DNA of 32,954 nt from Kiritimatiellota bacterium (GCA_009778475.1 WRJS01000033.1:1-32954), one strand, 5' to 3'; counted from the first letter of the stretch, positions 16,570 through 25,369 are shown. Notes: generated by a model not told the origin, from the sequence alone. Numbers and translations are program-made.

Positions 16570-16788
16570 CTAGGCCCACTTGCTGAGTTCGTCCCAGTTC
16601 ATGTAAGCGATGATGGCCACCGCGAGCAGCAGGAGCGTCGCGATAATCGCGAAGATGCCGCCGACAATGTCCGGCTTCCCGCGCGATGCCGCAATCTCCG
16701 CCTCGGGGTTGCGCAGGCGCGACGAAATGAACGCGCCGCCCTTGCCCTCGTCACCACCCATCGGGTCTGTTGGTTTCTTCAATTTCAT
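16570..16788 (-). CDS. Small single-pass membrane protein
   Basis: The 72-residue product has a charged, glycine-rich N-terminal half (MKLKKPTDPMGGDEGKGG) and one transmembrane segment at about 42-62 (IVGGIFAIIATLLLLAVAIIAY), then a short polar end. No family is recognised. It sits 66 bases after argD and 12 bases before the rhomboid gene on the same strand, so it is probably in that operon and could be a rhomboid partner or substrate; that is a guess from position. AAGGTG precedes the ATG at 16788. Confidence 0.7.
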   Translation of the reverse strand: MKLKKPTDPMGGDEGKGGAFISSRLRNPEAEIAASRGKPDIVGGIFAIIATLLLLAVAIIAYMNWDELSKWA

Positions 16789-16854
16789 GCGTTACACCTT
16801 ATCAGAACTCCGCCCGTTTGCATAGCCTTTTTTTGCGCCGGGCGGAAAAAGTTT

Positions 16855-18066
16855 TCAGCCCTCGTCTTCCTCCGCCTCGCCGTACAGCTCGTCCAGCGCG
16901 TCGCCCACCATCTCGAGCGCCTCCTCGATGTTCGCCTCCTTCACGTTCAGCGGCGGCAGGAAGCGCACGACGTGCTCGCCGGCCGCGCAGCAGAGCAGGC
17001 CCATCTCGCGGCAGAGGTCAACGATGTCCTTCGCCTGGCCCTCCAGGATCATGCCGACCATCAGCCCCTTGCCGCGCACGTCCAGCACCTGGTCGTACTT
17101 GTCCACGAACATCTTCAGGCCCTCTGCGAGCAGCACGCCCATCTTCGCCGCGTGGTCCAGCAGGTCCTCCTCCTCAATCACGTCCATCACCGCCATCGCC
17201 GCCGCGCAGGAGATGGGGTTGCCGCCGAACGTCGAGGCGTGCATCCCCGGCTTGAACACGTTCGACAGCGCGGGCGACGCCACCAGCGCCCCCATCGGGA
17301 TGCCGTCCGCCAGCGCCTTCGCCAGCGTGAACGCGTCCGGCTTGACCGGGAAGTGCTGCCACCCGAACCACTTGCCCGTGCGCCCCATGCCGCACTGCAC
17401 CTCGTCGAACAGCAGCAGCAGCCCCTTCTCGTCGCACAGCTTGCGCAGGCCCACGACGAACTCCTCATCCGCCGGCAGCACGCCGCCCTCGCCCTGCACC
17501 GCCTCCAGCATCACCGCCACCGTGTGCTCGCCGACGGCCTCGCGCACGGACGCCAGGTCGTTGAACGCCGCATACGCGAACCCCACGGGCAGCGGCTCGA
17601 AGCCCTTCTGCACCTTGGACTGCCCCGTCGCCGTCAGCGTCGCGAGCGTGCGCCCGTGGAACGAGTTCTGGAACGTGATGATCTCGTACTTGCCCTTCGC
17701 GTGCCCCCACGCGCGCGCCAGCTTGATCATCGCCTCGTTCGCCTCCGCGCCGGAGTTGCAGAAGAAGCACTTGCCCCCCAGCGACGACAGCTTCGACAGC
17801 CGCTGCGCCAGCAGGGCCTGCCTTGGCGTGTAGAAGAGGTTCGACACATGGCCCAGCGTCGCCACCTGGTCCTGCACCGCCTCCACCACCTTCGGGTGGC
17901 AATGCCCCACGTTATGCACCGCCAGCCCGGACGTGAAGTCCATGAACGTGTTCCCCTCCGGGTTCTTCACCTTGCACCCGCTGCCCGTCACCAGCGTCGC
18001 CGTCGGCGAATAGGTGCGCATGACATACTGGTCAAACAATCCGGCAATATCCTCACTCTTGCTCAT
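16855..18066 (-). CDS. argD: Acetylornithine aminotransferase
   Basis: ArgD is a PLP enzyme that converts N-acetylglutamate semialdehyde and glutamate to N-acetylornithine, the fourth step of arginine synthesis; many members also act in lysine synthesis. The 403-residue length is standard. Visible motifs are NSGAEANE (104-111), SFHGRT (135-140), FDEVQCGMGRTG (220-231) with the pyridine-contacting D221, and the PLP lysine K250 in FTLAKALADGIPMGA. STFGGNP (278-284) also fits. The C-terminus is acidic. The start overlaps argB by 14 bases, so the two are translationally coupled. The neighbouring argB supports an arginine role over 4-aminobutyrate transaminase. Confidence 0.93.
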   Translation of the reverse strand: MSKSEDIAGLFDQYVMRTYSPTATLVTGSGCKVKNPEGNTFMDFTSGLAVHNVGHCHPKVVEAVQDQVATLGHVSNLFYTPRQALLAQRLSKLSSLGGKCFFCNSGAEANEAMIKLARAWGHAKGKYEIITFQNSFHGRTLATLTATGQSKVQKGFEPLPVGFAYAAFNDLASVREAVGEHTVAVMLEAVQGEGGVLPADEEFVVGLRKLCDEKGLLLLFDEVQCGMGRTGKWFGWQHFPVKPDAFTLAKALADGIPMGALVASPALSNVFKPGMHASTFGGNPISCAAAMAVMDVIEEEDLLDHAAKMGVLLAEGLKMFVDKYDQVLDVRGKGLMVGMILEGQAKDIVDLCREMGLLCCAAGEHVVRFLPPLNVKEANIEEALEMVGDALDELYGEAEEDEG

Positions 18067-18940
18067 CTGCTATAATCTCCGTTCCTACTCCTTGTTTCGT
18101 AAAAATCTCCAGCAACAGCGAATGGGGCATCCGCCCGTCCACCAGGTGGACCTTGCCCACGCCCGCGCGGATCGCCTCCACGCAGCTGTCCAGCTTCGGT
18201 AGCATCCCGCCGCCCACGACCCCGTCCCGCTTCAGCTTCTCCACGCTGCTCACCCGCAGCGTCGCCAGCAGGCTCGACGGGTCATCCACATCCAGCAGCA
18301 GCCCCGGCACGTCCGAGATGAACGCCAGCTTCCGCACCCGCATCGCCTGCGCCAGCGCCGCCGCCGCCGTGTCCGCGTTCACATTGTACGTCCTGCCGTC
18401 CGCGCGCCCCGTGCCAAGCGGCGTGACCACCGGAACGATGCCCGCCTCCAGCATCTCGATGACGGGACGCGCATCCACCGCCGACGGCTCGCCCACGAAT
18501 CCCCAGTCGATATCCGCGCCCGTCTCCGGGTCGCGCCCGGCCTTCCGCTCCACCGTGAAAATCCAGTCCCCGTGCAACGCGCGCGCGTTCGCCCCGCGCC
18601 CCCTCAGCAGCCGCACCACGTTCGCGTTCACCTCCTGCTTGATGACCTGCTCGACGACCCGCACCGCCTCCTCCGTCGTCACCCGCAGCCCCCGCACGAA
18701 CTGCGGCGCGATGCCCGCCCGCTCCATCCCGCGCGAGATCGCCTTACCGCCCCCGTGCACCAGCACCACCTTCATGCCCACCGCGCTCATCAGCGCGACA
18801 TCCGTCAGCAGCCCCTCGAGGTTCTCGGGCGTCTCCATCACGCTTCCGCCGACCTTCACGAGCACCACCGCCCCCTTGAAGTCCTGTATGTACGGCAGTG
18901 CCTCCACCAGCACCGAAGCTTTTTCAATGATTTTCTGCAT
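18053..18940 (-). CDS. argB: Acetylglutamate kinase
   Basis: ArgB phosphorylates N-acetylglutamate with ATP, the second and usually feedback-controlled step of arginine synthesis. The 295-residue protein has the amino-acid-kinase motifs VKVGGS (about 29-34), VLVHGGGKAIS (about 59-69), FVRGLRVTT and NVNADTAA. An N-terminal helix before the kinase core (MQKIIEKASVLVEALPYI) is the type found in arginine-sensitive hexameric ArgB, so feedback inhibition is likely (inference). I prefer ATG 18940 to the GTG at 18943. The start lies inside the end of the upstream secreted-protein gene, and a GGAGG sits only three bases before the ATG, so translation may rely on coupling. Confidence 0.93.
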   Translation of the reverse strand: MQKIIEKASVLVEALPYIQDFKGAVVLVKVGGSVMETPENLEGLLTDVALMSAVGMKVVLVHGGGKAISRGMERAGIAPQFVRGLRVTTEEAVRVVEQVIKQEVNANVVRLLRGRGANARALHGDWIFTVERKAGRDPETGADIDWGFVGEPSAVDARPVIEMLEAGIVPVVTPLGTGRADGRTYNVNADTAAAALAQAMRVRKLAFISDVPGLLLDVDDPSSLLATLRVSSVEKLKRDGVVGGGMLPKLDSCVEAIRAGVGKVHLVDGRMPHSLLLEIFTKQGVGTEIIADEQE

Positions 18941-19712
18941 CACCCTCCGCCGCCTCCGCTGGCTGCCGTTTAAACATTTTGACGTTCTCGAGAATGGCGG
19001 TGCGTGCCGCCTCCTGCTCCTTTTGGCGTTTCTCCTCTTCCTTCGCCAATCGCATAACGATATCCCTCACGTCATCCGCAACCGTCTCCGGCGCAGGGAA
19101 AATCAACGCCTTCTCGTTCGCTGGCACTGCGCTGGACAAGTAGAATGTGACAACTCCGCCTATGTCGAGGTTCACCTCAAACTGCACGAGGACATCCCCC
19201 ACTTTCACCTCTATACCTTTCTGTTTCAGATTAACATGGGCGTTAGGGAGAGAAGAGCCAGCAAAGTATTGACGAGCCGATTTTAAACATACGCCATTAC
19301 AATCGAAATTGCTGAATTCGGCGATCTTGCCCTCATATTGAAACACAGAGATACACCTCGCCTTCTCGACCAACGCTTCAAGCGGCATCTGGGGAACCGC
19401 CTTCAGGAAAGCGTCACGCGCCTCCCTTCCCTTTTCGGGGTCGAGGCTCCGTACTAGCCCCGGTGGCAACGGCCTCTGTGGCAGCATATTGTCCCAGTCG
19501 GGCAACTTGAACCTCATGACGGAAACCCATTTTCCTCCGTCCCATTCGGCAGTTTGCCCCGTAACCGTGTTGACCGCGCGCAGCACAGGGGATCCCTCAC
19601 CTTCCACCACCCACTGATACTGCACCGCATCTTGTGCGAGCGCGCCGCCCGCGACCGTCAGCAGCACCCCCGTCGCCAGCAGCCGCCTTACCCATTGGTT
19701 TTCGCATTTCAT
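18924..19712 (-). CDS. Secreted protein of unknown function
   Basis: The 262-residue product has a signal peptide after a slightly long N-region (MKCENQWVRRLLATGVLLTVAGGALAQ). The mature part has no family I recognise. It contains a probable beta-rich middle (KGIEVKVGDVLVQFEVNLD, about 170-190), three cysteines around 120-145, and a charged coiled-coil-like end (RLAKEEEKRQKEQEAARTA, about 220-240). GGAGG five bases upstream decides for ATG 19712 over the GTG at 19718. Its last codons overlap the argB start by 17 bases, which is odd for an exported protein next to biosynthetic genes and implies co-expression. Confidence 0.7.
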   Translation of the reverse strand: MKCENQWVRRLLATGVLLTVAGGALAQDAVQYQWVVEGEGSPVLRAVNTVTGQTAEWDGGKWVSVMRFKLPDWDNMLPQRPLPPGLVRSLDPEKGREARDAFLKAVPQMPLEALVEKARCISVFQYEGKIAEFSNFDCNGVCLKSARQYFAGSSLPNAHVNLKQKGIEVKVGDVLVQFEVNLDIGGVVTFYLSSAVPANEKALIFPAPETVADDVRDIVMRLAKEEEKRQKEQEAARTAILENVKMFKRQPAEAAEGDAENH

Positions 19713-19921
19713 CGCCACCTCCGACTTGGTTCTTCTTCACGTCAAGATAACGCAAAGTCAAATAGTTTATCACATACCGTGCGGCTTGCACAAGGGAAAT
19801 AACAGCGTGGAGTCTCCCCATTTTAAAACCGCCCATTCTGACGGCGTGGTGCCCCCCCTTTGGGAGGGGTGGTAGCCGCTTCAGCACGGGGGGAGGGCCG
19901 CACGCCATATAGGCGACAACA
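19713..19921. repeat. Intergenic region with GC-rich repeat
   Basis: The right half (about 19719-19800) is AT-rich and should hold the promoter of the secreted-protein gene; TTGTGC and TAAACT on the minus strand with 18 bases between are the best but weak candidate. From about 19840 a GC-rich word (GGGAGGGGTGGTAGCCGC, CAGCACGGGGGGAGGGCC) resembles the other dispersed repeats here. No gene is seen. Confidence 0.45.
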
Positions 19922-20668
19922 TCAATTTAAATGACTATAATCCTGTCGGAAGGCGGGGATGGCGCGGAAATGGGCACGTGCGCGGGAAAGCTCTTCTACT
20001 GTAGGCTCGGGGGTTTGAGCGAGGGTGTATGCGTAACCCAGCTTCGCCCATTTGTACTCGCCCATCTTGTGAAACGGCAGGAGTTCCACTTTCTGGATGA
20101 CCGAATAGTTTTTCAGGTGCGCCGCAAGCGCTTTCAGGTGCGCGTCATCCAGCGTGTAGCCCGGCACCAGCACGTGGCGTATCCAGACGGGCTTGCGGAT
20201 GCGCTCGCAGTGGTCGAGCGTCGCGAGCGTGTCCGCGTTGCCCGCGCCGGTCAGCGTCTCGCACAGGCCGTTGTCGAGTGCCTTGATGTCGAGCAGCACC
20301 AAGTCCGCCAGCTCCAGCAGGGGGCGCGAGGCCTCCAGCGGCACCGCGCCCGACGTGTCGAGCGCGGTGTGCAGGCCGTTCGCGCGGCAGCCCTCCAGAA
20401 CCGCCCGCGCAAACTCCGGCTGGAGCAGCGGCTCGCCGCCCGAGAGCGTGACCCCGCCGGAGCGGATGAAATTGCTGTACGTCAGGATGTCCGCCAGCAC
20501 CTCATCCGCACGCATCTCCGTCCCGGCGTTCAGCGCGCGCGAGTCGGGGTTGTGGCAGTAGAGGCACCGCAGCGGGCATCCTTGCAGGAACAGCACATAA
20601 CGGATACCCGGCCCGTCCAGCGTCCCGAACGTCTCGATGGAGTGCACCCTTCCTGTGACGGGAAGCAT
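19922..20668 (-). CDS. pflA: Pyruvate formate-lyase activating enzyme (radical SAM)
   Basis: PflA uses S-adenosylmethionine and a [4Fe-4S] cluster to place the glycyl radical on pyruvate formate-lyase in anaerobic metabolism. The 248-residue product has the cluster motif C31-x3-C35-x2-C38 (QGCPLRCLYCHNPDS), SGGEPLLQ, and the typical N-terminus GRVHSIETFGTLDGPGIRYVLF. There is no second ferredoxin insert, which separates it from larger glycyl-radical activases. I start at ATG 20668: the in-frame extension to 20770 only translates an intergenic word repeat. No ribosome site is obvious. No pflB is present in the window, so the substrate is assumed to be encoded elsewhere. Confidence 0.88.
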   Translation of the reverse strand: MLPVTGRVHSIETFGTLDGPGIRYVLFLQGCPLRCLYCHNPDSRALNAGTEMRADEVLADILTYSNFIRSGGVTLSGGEPLLQPEFARAVLEGCRANGLHTALDTSGAVPLEASRPLLELADLVLLDIKALDNGLCETLTGAGNADTLATLDHCERIRKPVWIRHVLVPGYTLDDAHLKALAAHLKNYSVIQKVELLPFHKMGEYKWAKLGYAYTLAQTPEPTVEELSRARAHFRAIPAFRQDYSHLN

Positions 20669-20729
20669 ATTGAGTTTTGAATTGTCCGTTTTTTGTTGCC
20701 CGTTTCGACAGCTATCGACTGCCGTCGAT

Positions 20730-20801
20730 ACTAACCACTGACCACTAATCACTAACCACTGACTGACCACTAGTCACTGACCACTGACCACTAGCCACTA
20801 A
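20730..20801. repeat. CCACTGACCACTAATCA word repeat
   Basis: About 72 bases consist of imperfect repeats of ACCACTGACCACTAATCACT-like words between pflA and the propeller gene. Units are 7-17 bases and have no spacers, so it is not CRISPR. It runs up to the stop codon of the propeller gene. Confidence 0.85.
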
Positions 20802-21692
20802 TCACTTCACGACAATCACGCCCGTGATGGAGCCATACGCCTCTGCGTCGTGCAGGTGCCACACACACGCGCCGGTCTTGTCGAACTCCAGAATCTGCCA
20901 GCCCTTCTTGCTGTCGTTGGGGTCGTGGCCGTTCCAGTTGGCGACGACGAGGTTGCCGTTCGCAAGCTCCACGACACCCGCGTAAAAGTTGTTCTTCAAG
21001 CCCTCGGGCATCTGCGCCTCGAACGCGTTCAGGAACGTCCCATCTTCCGCATACGCGCACGCCTGGCACGCGAAGCCGCCGCCGACCCAGTACCCGCCCG
21101 CCTTGCGCGGGATCGCCATGTATGCGTTGCGGCCGCGCGGCAGCTTATACTGCTGGAGCGCCGTACCCTCCTCGCTGCCCGCCGCCGCAAGGCGGCCTTT
21201 GAGGATGCCATCGTTCCACGCCAGCAGCACGTCGCCATTCGGCAAGCGCGTCATCATCCGCAGGTAGTGGACGCCACGGAAAATGCTCTTGCCTTTCAGC
21301 TGGCGGTCTTTGGAGAACGTGTAAACCACGACCGCGTCCTTGTCGTCAACCTTCTGGTTCGTCCCCGCGATGAAACCGCCGTCGGGCAGGTCGCACACGC
21401 TCGTCAGCCCGCCCAGCGCATCGTGCGAGAACTTGTCCACCTCCTTGCGTTCCTTCATGTCCGTGACCGTGAACCCCTTGCCCGACACCGAGCGGTAGCG
21501 GTCCTTCCCGCACACGCGCAAGTCCCACACGGGACGCGGCGCGGGGACGGAATACGACTTCGCCGGCTCGAACTGATCGACGTAATGGATCGCCCCCCTC
21601 GACTCATCCCCCAGCACGAGGATGTGACGGATCGGCTCCGCCCCCGCGACGCTCGCGGCGGCAACAACAGCAGCAATGAAACATTTATGCAT
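20802..21692 (-). CDS. Secreted beta-propeller-like protein of unknown function
   Basis: The 296-residue product has a signal peptide (MHKCFIAAVVAAASVAGA) and repeated blades with the look of a propeller: VLGDESRGAIHYVD, VCDLPDGGFIAGTN, MTRLPNGDVLLAWND, VVELANGNLVVANWNGHD and ILEFDKTGACVWHLHD. The L-P/A-N/D-G motif recurs about every 45-55 residues. Such proteins often bind or sense ligands, and related ones accompany polysaccharide-degrading enzymes. It begins 40 bases after the stop of the GH106-like gene on the same strand, so they probably form one transcript. No catalytic motif is evident. Confidence 0.7.
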   Translation of the reverse strand: MHKCFIAAVVAAASVAGAEPIRHILVLGDESRGAIHYVDQFEPAKSYSVPAPRPVWDLRVCGKDRYRSVSGKGFTVTDMKERKEVDKFSHDALGGLTSVCDLPDGGFIAGTNQKVDDKDAVVVYTFSKDRQLKGKSIFRGVHYLRMMTRLPNGDVLLAWNDGILKGRLAAAGSEEGTALQQYKLPRGRNAYMAIPRKAGGYWVGGGFACQACAYAEDGTFLNAFEAQMPEGLKNNFYAGVVELANGNLVVANWNGHDPNDSKKGWQILEFDKTGACVWHLHDAEAYGSITGVIVVK

Positions 21693-21732
21693 ACTTCTCC
21701 TTTTTTGTTAGTGTTCAGAAACATCAATTACG

Positions 21733-24276
21733 TCAGTCGGGGACAACCCAGACGGTCATCTCTTTCACCGCGAACGGCTCGGTCTGCATAGTGTTCGCGC
21801 CTTGCGTGACGTATTGCGTCACGTCGAGGCGGTAGGGTGCGCCGATGAAGCCGCCGGCCTCTTTGCCGTTGACCTTCACGCGCAATGCGTCCTCAACGTC
21901 GATGCCGCCGAACGACACGAACACGCGCGCGCCCTTCGGAATATTCGGGAGGCTGAATGCGCCTTCGCACGTCATGCGCTCGGTGACGGGGCTGCGCGTC
22001 GTGCCTTCGGGCGCGATCATCTCGACGCGCACGTCGTCCTTGCGCGTCACGGCAATCTTCTGGCGGCTGGCTTCGGGTGTCTCCTCGAAGCGCACGGGCA
22101 GCGGCCGCTTCGCGGGGTTGAACACAATCAACACGCTCTCCATCTCCACCAGCGTCAAATCCACCTGCACCTTGTTGTCCGCGACGCGACGGTACGGCAC
22201 GCGCGTGACCTCGTTGCGCATCGGATCCCAGCGCTCGGGTTCGCCTTTCGCAATCAGCTCGAACGTCATCGGGCGCGCCCCGTGCGCCTTGTGCTGACTG
22301 CAAATCAGGAACACGTCGCGCCCCTCCTTGACGCGGTGCATGGCGTGAACCCACTTCGCGCCTTCGCCCTTCACGACGCGCACCGTCAGCGGAACATTGG
22401 CGAGCAAGCCCGCCCACGCCGCCTCCGACGGCTCGTTGTCGAAAAACGCCGACACGCCGCCCGCCGCGTTGGCCTTCGCGTCGAAGATGGCGGACGCGAG
22501 CGCCTGTATCTCCGCATTCTTGCGCCCGACCGTCGCGGACACGCTGGGGCGGATACCGTGACCAATCACCACGCCGCCTTTGTCGAAGAACGCCTTCGCC
22601 TTCGCCATCACCTCATACGGCACGACCTCCGCCGCCGGGAGGATCAGGACGGGGAAGGTCTCCTTCGCGATTCTCAGCGTCGTGCGCCCGCCCCAGCGCG
22701 AATCCTTCTCGACGATTGCCGCACCCTCCAGCGCGTCATACGGAACCCAGTCGCAATCGAGGAGCGCGTCCTGAATACTCGTCGTCATCGCCTCGGGGCG
22801 GACGGTCTTGCCCGCATGGAACGAAAGCCCGATGTGCATCTGCGCGATCGGCGCGACGTGATAACCGCCCACCAGCAGCGTCGCCAAGCGGTTGTTGTAG
22901 TCCGCCCACACGCGGTACAGCGGCCAGCGCGGCTCGAAGCCGCCGTTGTGGAAATAGGGCGGGTAGTCCTTGTCACGCGGCGAGCGCGGGTTGAACGAGT
23001 GCGGGATCATGAAGTTCACGCCGCGCACCTGATGCCAGTCGCACAGCCACTTCATATCAGGGTAGGTCAGCTTCTGGAAGTAGCCGCCGAAAATCTCCGA
23101 CCACGCGATGTCGTCCTTCTTGTCATAGACGTGCGAGATCGAGCTCGCAATCTTCGGCATCTGATACAGCCCCATGTTGCGCTGGCCGGGATAGACCTGC
23201 TCGCACACCAGATCGATACAGCCCATGTCGCTGTACTTCATCAGCTGCATCATGTTACCGCCCGACATCCCGCGATGGAAAATGTCATTGCCGTGCTCCA
23301 TGAAATGCCCGCTCGAAAACACCCCGTGCTCCTTGCACCACTTCGTCATGCCCCCGTACATCGTGCGCCCCCACGACTCCACGAAGCAGTTGAGATACCC
23401 GTACCAGCCCGCCGCCTGCTCATCGCCCGCCAGCTTGAACTTATACGCCACGAGGAAGCGGTTCAAGTCCCAGCCGCGCTCCGCCGCCAGCGCCAGCATA
23501 TCCGCCCCCCAATCGCCCTGCGTCTCCGGCTCGTCATAGAAGAACCCCGTGATCGTCTTGCCGAAGTCCTTCCCGAAGCGCTCGTAATGCGGCTGATATA
23601 CCGCCTTGAGAAACCAGTCCACACACTCGCGGTCCGCGCCGTCCACCGAGATGAACCTCTGCTGGCCTCCGAACGGCCCGTTCTTGCCCGTGAACTTCCA
23701 CCCGAACGCCAACGCGCTCCAGCCCTCCTCCACGCCGAACGCACCGTCCTTCACCCGCGCCGTGATGTCCCGCAGGCTCGTGCCGTCGAACGCATCCTCG
23801 CCCACGCGCTTCGCCGCCAGCACGCGGAAAACGTTCTGCGGCAGCGTCGGCTCCGCGTCGCCCGAATCCCAGCGCACCGCCTCCAGCACCTTGCTCCCGT
23901 ACTGCTCCGGGACGCGCCCGCCCATCATCTGGCTCGGCCACCAGTAATCATCAAACAGCATCAGGTGCAGGTTGTTCTTCTTCGCCCGCTCCAGCACGAT
24001 CGCCACGTCACGGTACCACCCCTCGCCCAGCCAATCCTTGTGCGGGCGCGACTCCGCCGTGAGGATACCGTTGTGGCCCTCCGCGACCTTGTCCACCATG
24101 CTCTCCAGCAGCTCCTGCGGCTCATCCCCGTGCATCCAGAACAGCGGCCCCGTGAACCGCCGCGCCTCCATCGGCACCGTCCTGAACTGCCCCTCCAGCG
24201 TCTCCCACGCATCCCCGAAAACGAGACCCGCCGCACACGCCGTCATCCCAGCCAACATCCAAACCTTGACATTCAT
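21733..24276 (-). CDS. Secreted GH106-like glycoside hydrolase (possible alpha-L-rhamnosidase relative)
   Basis: The 847-residue product has a signal peptide (MNVKVWMLAGMTACAAGLVFG). The N-terminal part has the GH106-like arrangement: substrate-facing GPLFWMHGD, then DDYWWPSQMMGGRVPE (about 110-125), and a conserved TGFFYDEPE (about 248-256) with an acidic pair where the catalytic residues of such TIM barrels lie. A middle domain (about 540-620, VLILPAAEVVPYEV and GGVVIGHG) resembles a glutamine-amidotransferase-like beta-galactosidase trimer fold, and the end (about 770-847) is a beta-sandwich with RVFVSFGGIDVEDALRVKVNG. GH106 enzymes release L-rhamnose, but this group is diverse, so substrate is open. 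ATG 24276 has GGGAG upstream and begins the signal peptide. Confidence 0.75.
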   Translation of the reverse strand: MNVKVWMLAGMTACAAGLVFGDAWETLEGQFRTVPMEARRFTGPLFWMHGDEPQELLESMVDKVAEGHNGILTAESRPHKDWLGEGWYRDVAIVLERAKKNNLHLMLFDDYWWPSQMMGGRVPEQYGSKVLEAVRWDSGDAEPTLPQNVFRVLAAKRVGEDAFDGTSLRDITARVKDGAFGVEEGWSALAFGWKFTGKNGPFGGQQRFISVDGADRECVDWFLKAVYQPHYERFGKDFGKTITGFFYDEPETQGDWGADMLALAAERGWDLNRFLVAYKFKLAGDEQAAGWYGYLNCFVESWGRTMYGGMTKWCKEHGVFSSGHFMEHGNDIFHRGMSGGNMMQLMKYSDMGCIDLVCEQVYPGQRNMGLYQMPKIASSISHVYDKKDDIAWSEIFGGYFQKLTYPDMKWLCDWHQVRGVNFMIPHSFNPRSPRDKDYPPYFHNGGFEPRWPLYRVWADYNNRLATLLVGGYHVAPIAQMHIGLSFHAGKTVRPEAMTTSIQDALLDCDWVPYDALEGAAIVEKDSRWGGRTTLRIAKETFPVLILPAAEVVPYEVMAKAKAFFDKGGVVIGHGIRPSVSATVGRKNAEIQALASAIFDAKANAAGGVSAFFDNEPSEAAWAGLLANVPLTVRVVKGEGAKWVHAMHRVKEGRDVFLICSQHKAHGARPMTFELIAKGEPERWDPMRNEVTRVPYRRVADNKVQVDLTLVEMESVLIVFNPAKRPLPVRFEETPEASRQKIAVTRKDDVRVEMIAPEGTTRSPVTERMTCEGAFSLPNIPKGARVFVSFGGIDVEDALRVKVNGKEAGGFIGAPYRLDVTQYVTQGANTMQTEPFAVKEMTVWVVPD

Positions 24277-24309
24277 CTGACTTCTCCCTTCCACGATTTA
24301 AACGCATTT

Positions 24310-24338
24310 ATCATAACACACCGCAAAGGCAATGTCCA
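24310..24338 (-). promoter_or_regulatory. Putative promoter of the GH106-like gene
   Basis: On the minus strand TGGACA (24338-24333) and TATGAT (24315-24310) are 17 bases apart, close to the sigma-70 consensus. Transcription would start about 27 bases before the ATG at 24276, a sensible leader length. Confidence 0.55.
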
Positions 24339-24586
24339 GCGGACATTTATTAGACGTGTCCTAAAACCGCAAGATTCAAGGCTGTGTCAACCGCGAACCA
24401 CGTGAAACACGCGAAAAAAGATTTGCCCAGAAATGTGACAAAAAAGAGGTCACACTTTTTCGCGCCTTTCGTGCCTTTGTGTGAGGATAAAAAACGGAGG
24501 AATAAATGCTTCACGCAGAGTCAGCCCCATTGACCGCGCCCGCCATCGACTCCTCATTTCTAATTCTTAATTATCATTGTTGTCCC
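24339..24586. repeat. Gene-free stretch with inverted and word repeats
   Basis: CGCGAAAAA (about 24408-24416) faces TTTTTCGCG (about 24456-24464). Inside them TGTGAC (24434-24439) and GTCACA (24449-24454) form a hairpin followed by CTTTTT on the plus strand, terminator-like though no plus-strand gene ends here; on the minus strand it lies downstream of the SDR gene. GACTCCTCATTTCTAATTCT (24548-24567) matches the coaX end repeat in 19 of 20-type positions. No gene is seen. Confidence 0.6.
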
Positions 24587-25369
24587 CTACCGCATCATCA
24601 GCCCGCCTGTGAGGTCGAGGGTGGTGCCGGTCATGTAGCTTGCCGCGTCGGAGGCGAGGAAGACGATCACGTTGGCGATCTCCTCGGGCTGGGCGATGCG
24701 GTACAGCGGGATGCGCGAGAGGTACTGCTCCTTGCGCTCCTCCCACAGTTTCGCCACCATGTCCGTCATCACCATGCCCGGCGCGACGGCGTTGACGTTG
24801 ATGCCTTCCTTCGCGACCTCGCGGGCGATGGCGCGCGTCATCGAGACCAGCGCGCCCTTGCTGGAGTCATACGGCAGGTGTCCCGAGGTCGAGCCCAGGA
24901 ACGCCGCCTGCGACGCGAGGTTGACGATCTTGCCCTTCGCGCCGCGCGCGCGCAGACGCTTGATGAGTTCCTTGCTCGCCGTGAACGCGCCCGTCACGTT
25001 CACCTGAAACGTGTAGTTCCACTCCGCCTCGGAGTAATTCTCGAGCGGTCCCTTGGGCAGGTACGCCGCATTGTTCACCAGCACGTCCACAGGCCCGAGC
25101 GCGGCCTCGGCCTCATCGAACAGCCCGACGATCTGCCCCTCGAACGCCATGTCCGCAGCCACGGGCACGGAGTCCGTGCCATACGTCCGCTTGATCTCCT
25201 CCGCGACCGCCGCCGCATCCGCCCCGAAGTCCAGCCCTTTCTCGGCGTTCCTCAAATAATTGATGACCGTCTTCGCGCCCTCCGCCGCAAAGCCCGCCGC
25301 GATTTTCTTCCCCACCCCGCTCGACGCGCCCGTGACGACGACGACCTTATCCTTCAACTTCAAGTCCAT
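24587..25369 (-). CDS. Short-chain dehydrogenase/reductase (SDR)
   Basis: The 260-residue protein is a classical NAD(P)-dependent SDR. Visible are the cofactor motif TGASSGVG (13-20), NNAA (99-102), the active-site tetrad N124, S153, Y167 and K171 (YDSSK), and the C-terminal glycine-rich end GTTLDLTGG. The family includes 3-oxoacyl-ACP reductases and sugar dehydrogenases such as glucose 1-dehydrogenase. An insert-like stretch at 40-55 (RNAEKGLDFGADAAAV) is slightly unusual. GGGAG before ATG 25369 sets the start; the longer open frame upstream belongs to the ADH region. It follows the zinc dehydrogenase by 29 bases, so a two-step sugar oxidation/reduction is plausible. Substrate unknown. Confidence 0.88.
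   Translation of the reverse strand: MDLKLKDKVVVVTGASSGVGKKIAAGFAAEGAKTVINYLRNAEKGLDFGADAAAVAEEIKRTYGTDSVPVAADMAFEGQIVGLFDEAEAALGPVDVLVNNAAYLPKGPLENYSEAEWNYTFQVNVTGAFTASKELIKRLRARGAKGKIVNLASQAAFLGSTSGHLPYDSSKGALVSMTRAIAREVAKEGINVNAVAPGMVMTDMVAKLWEERKEQYLSRIPLYRIAQPEEIANVIVFLASDAASYMTGTTLDLTGGLMMR

Noticed and set aside
20730..20801. Possible CRISPR-like array
   Set aside because: Units are short, drifting and directly adjacent, with no unique spacers and no cas genes.
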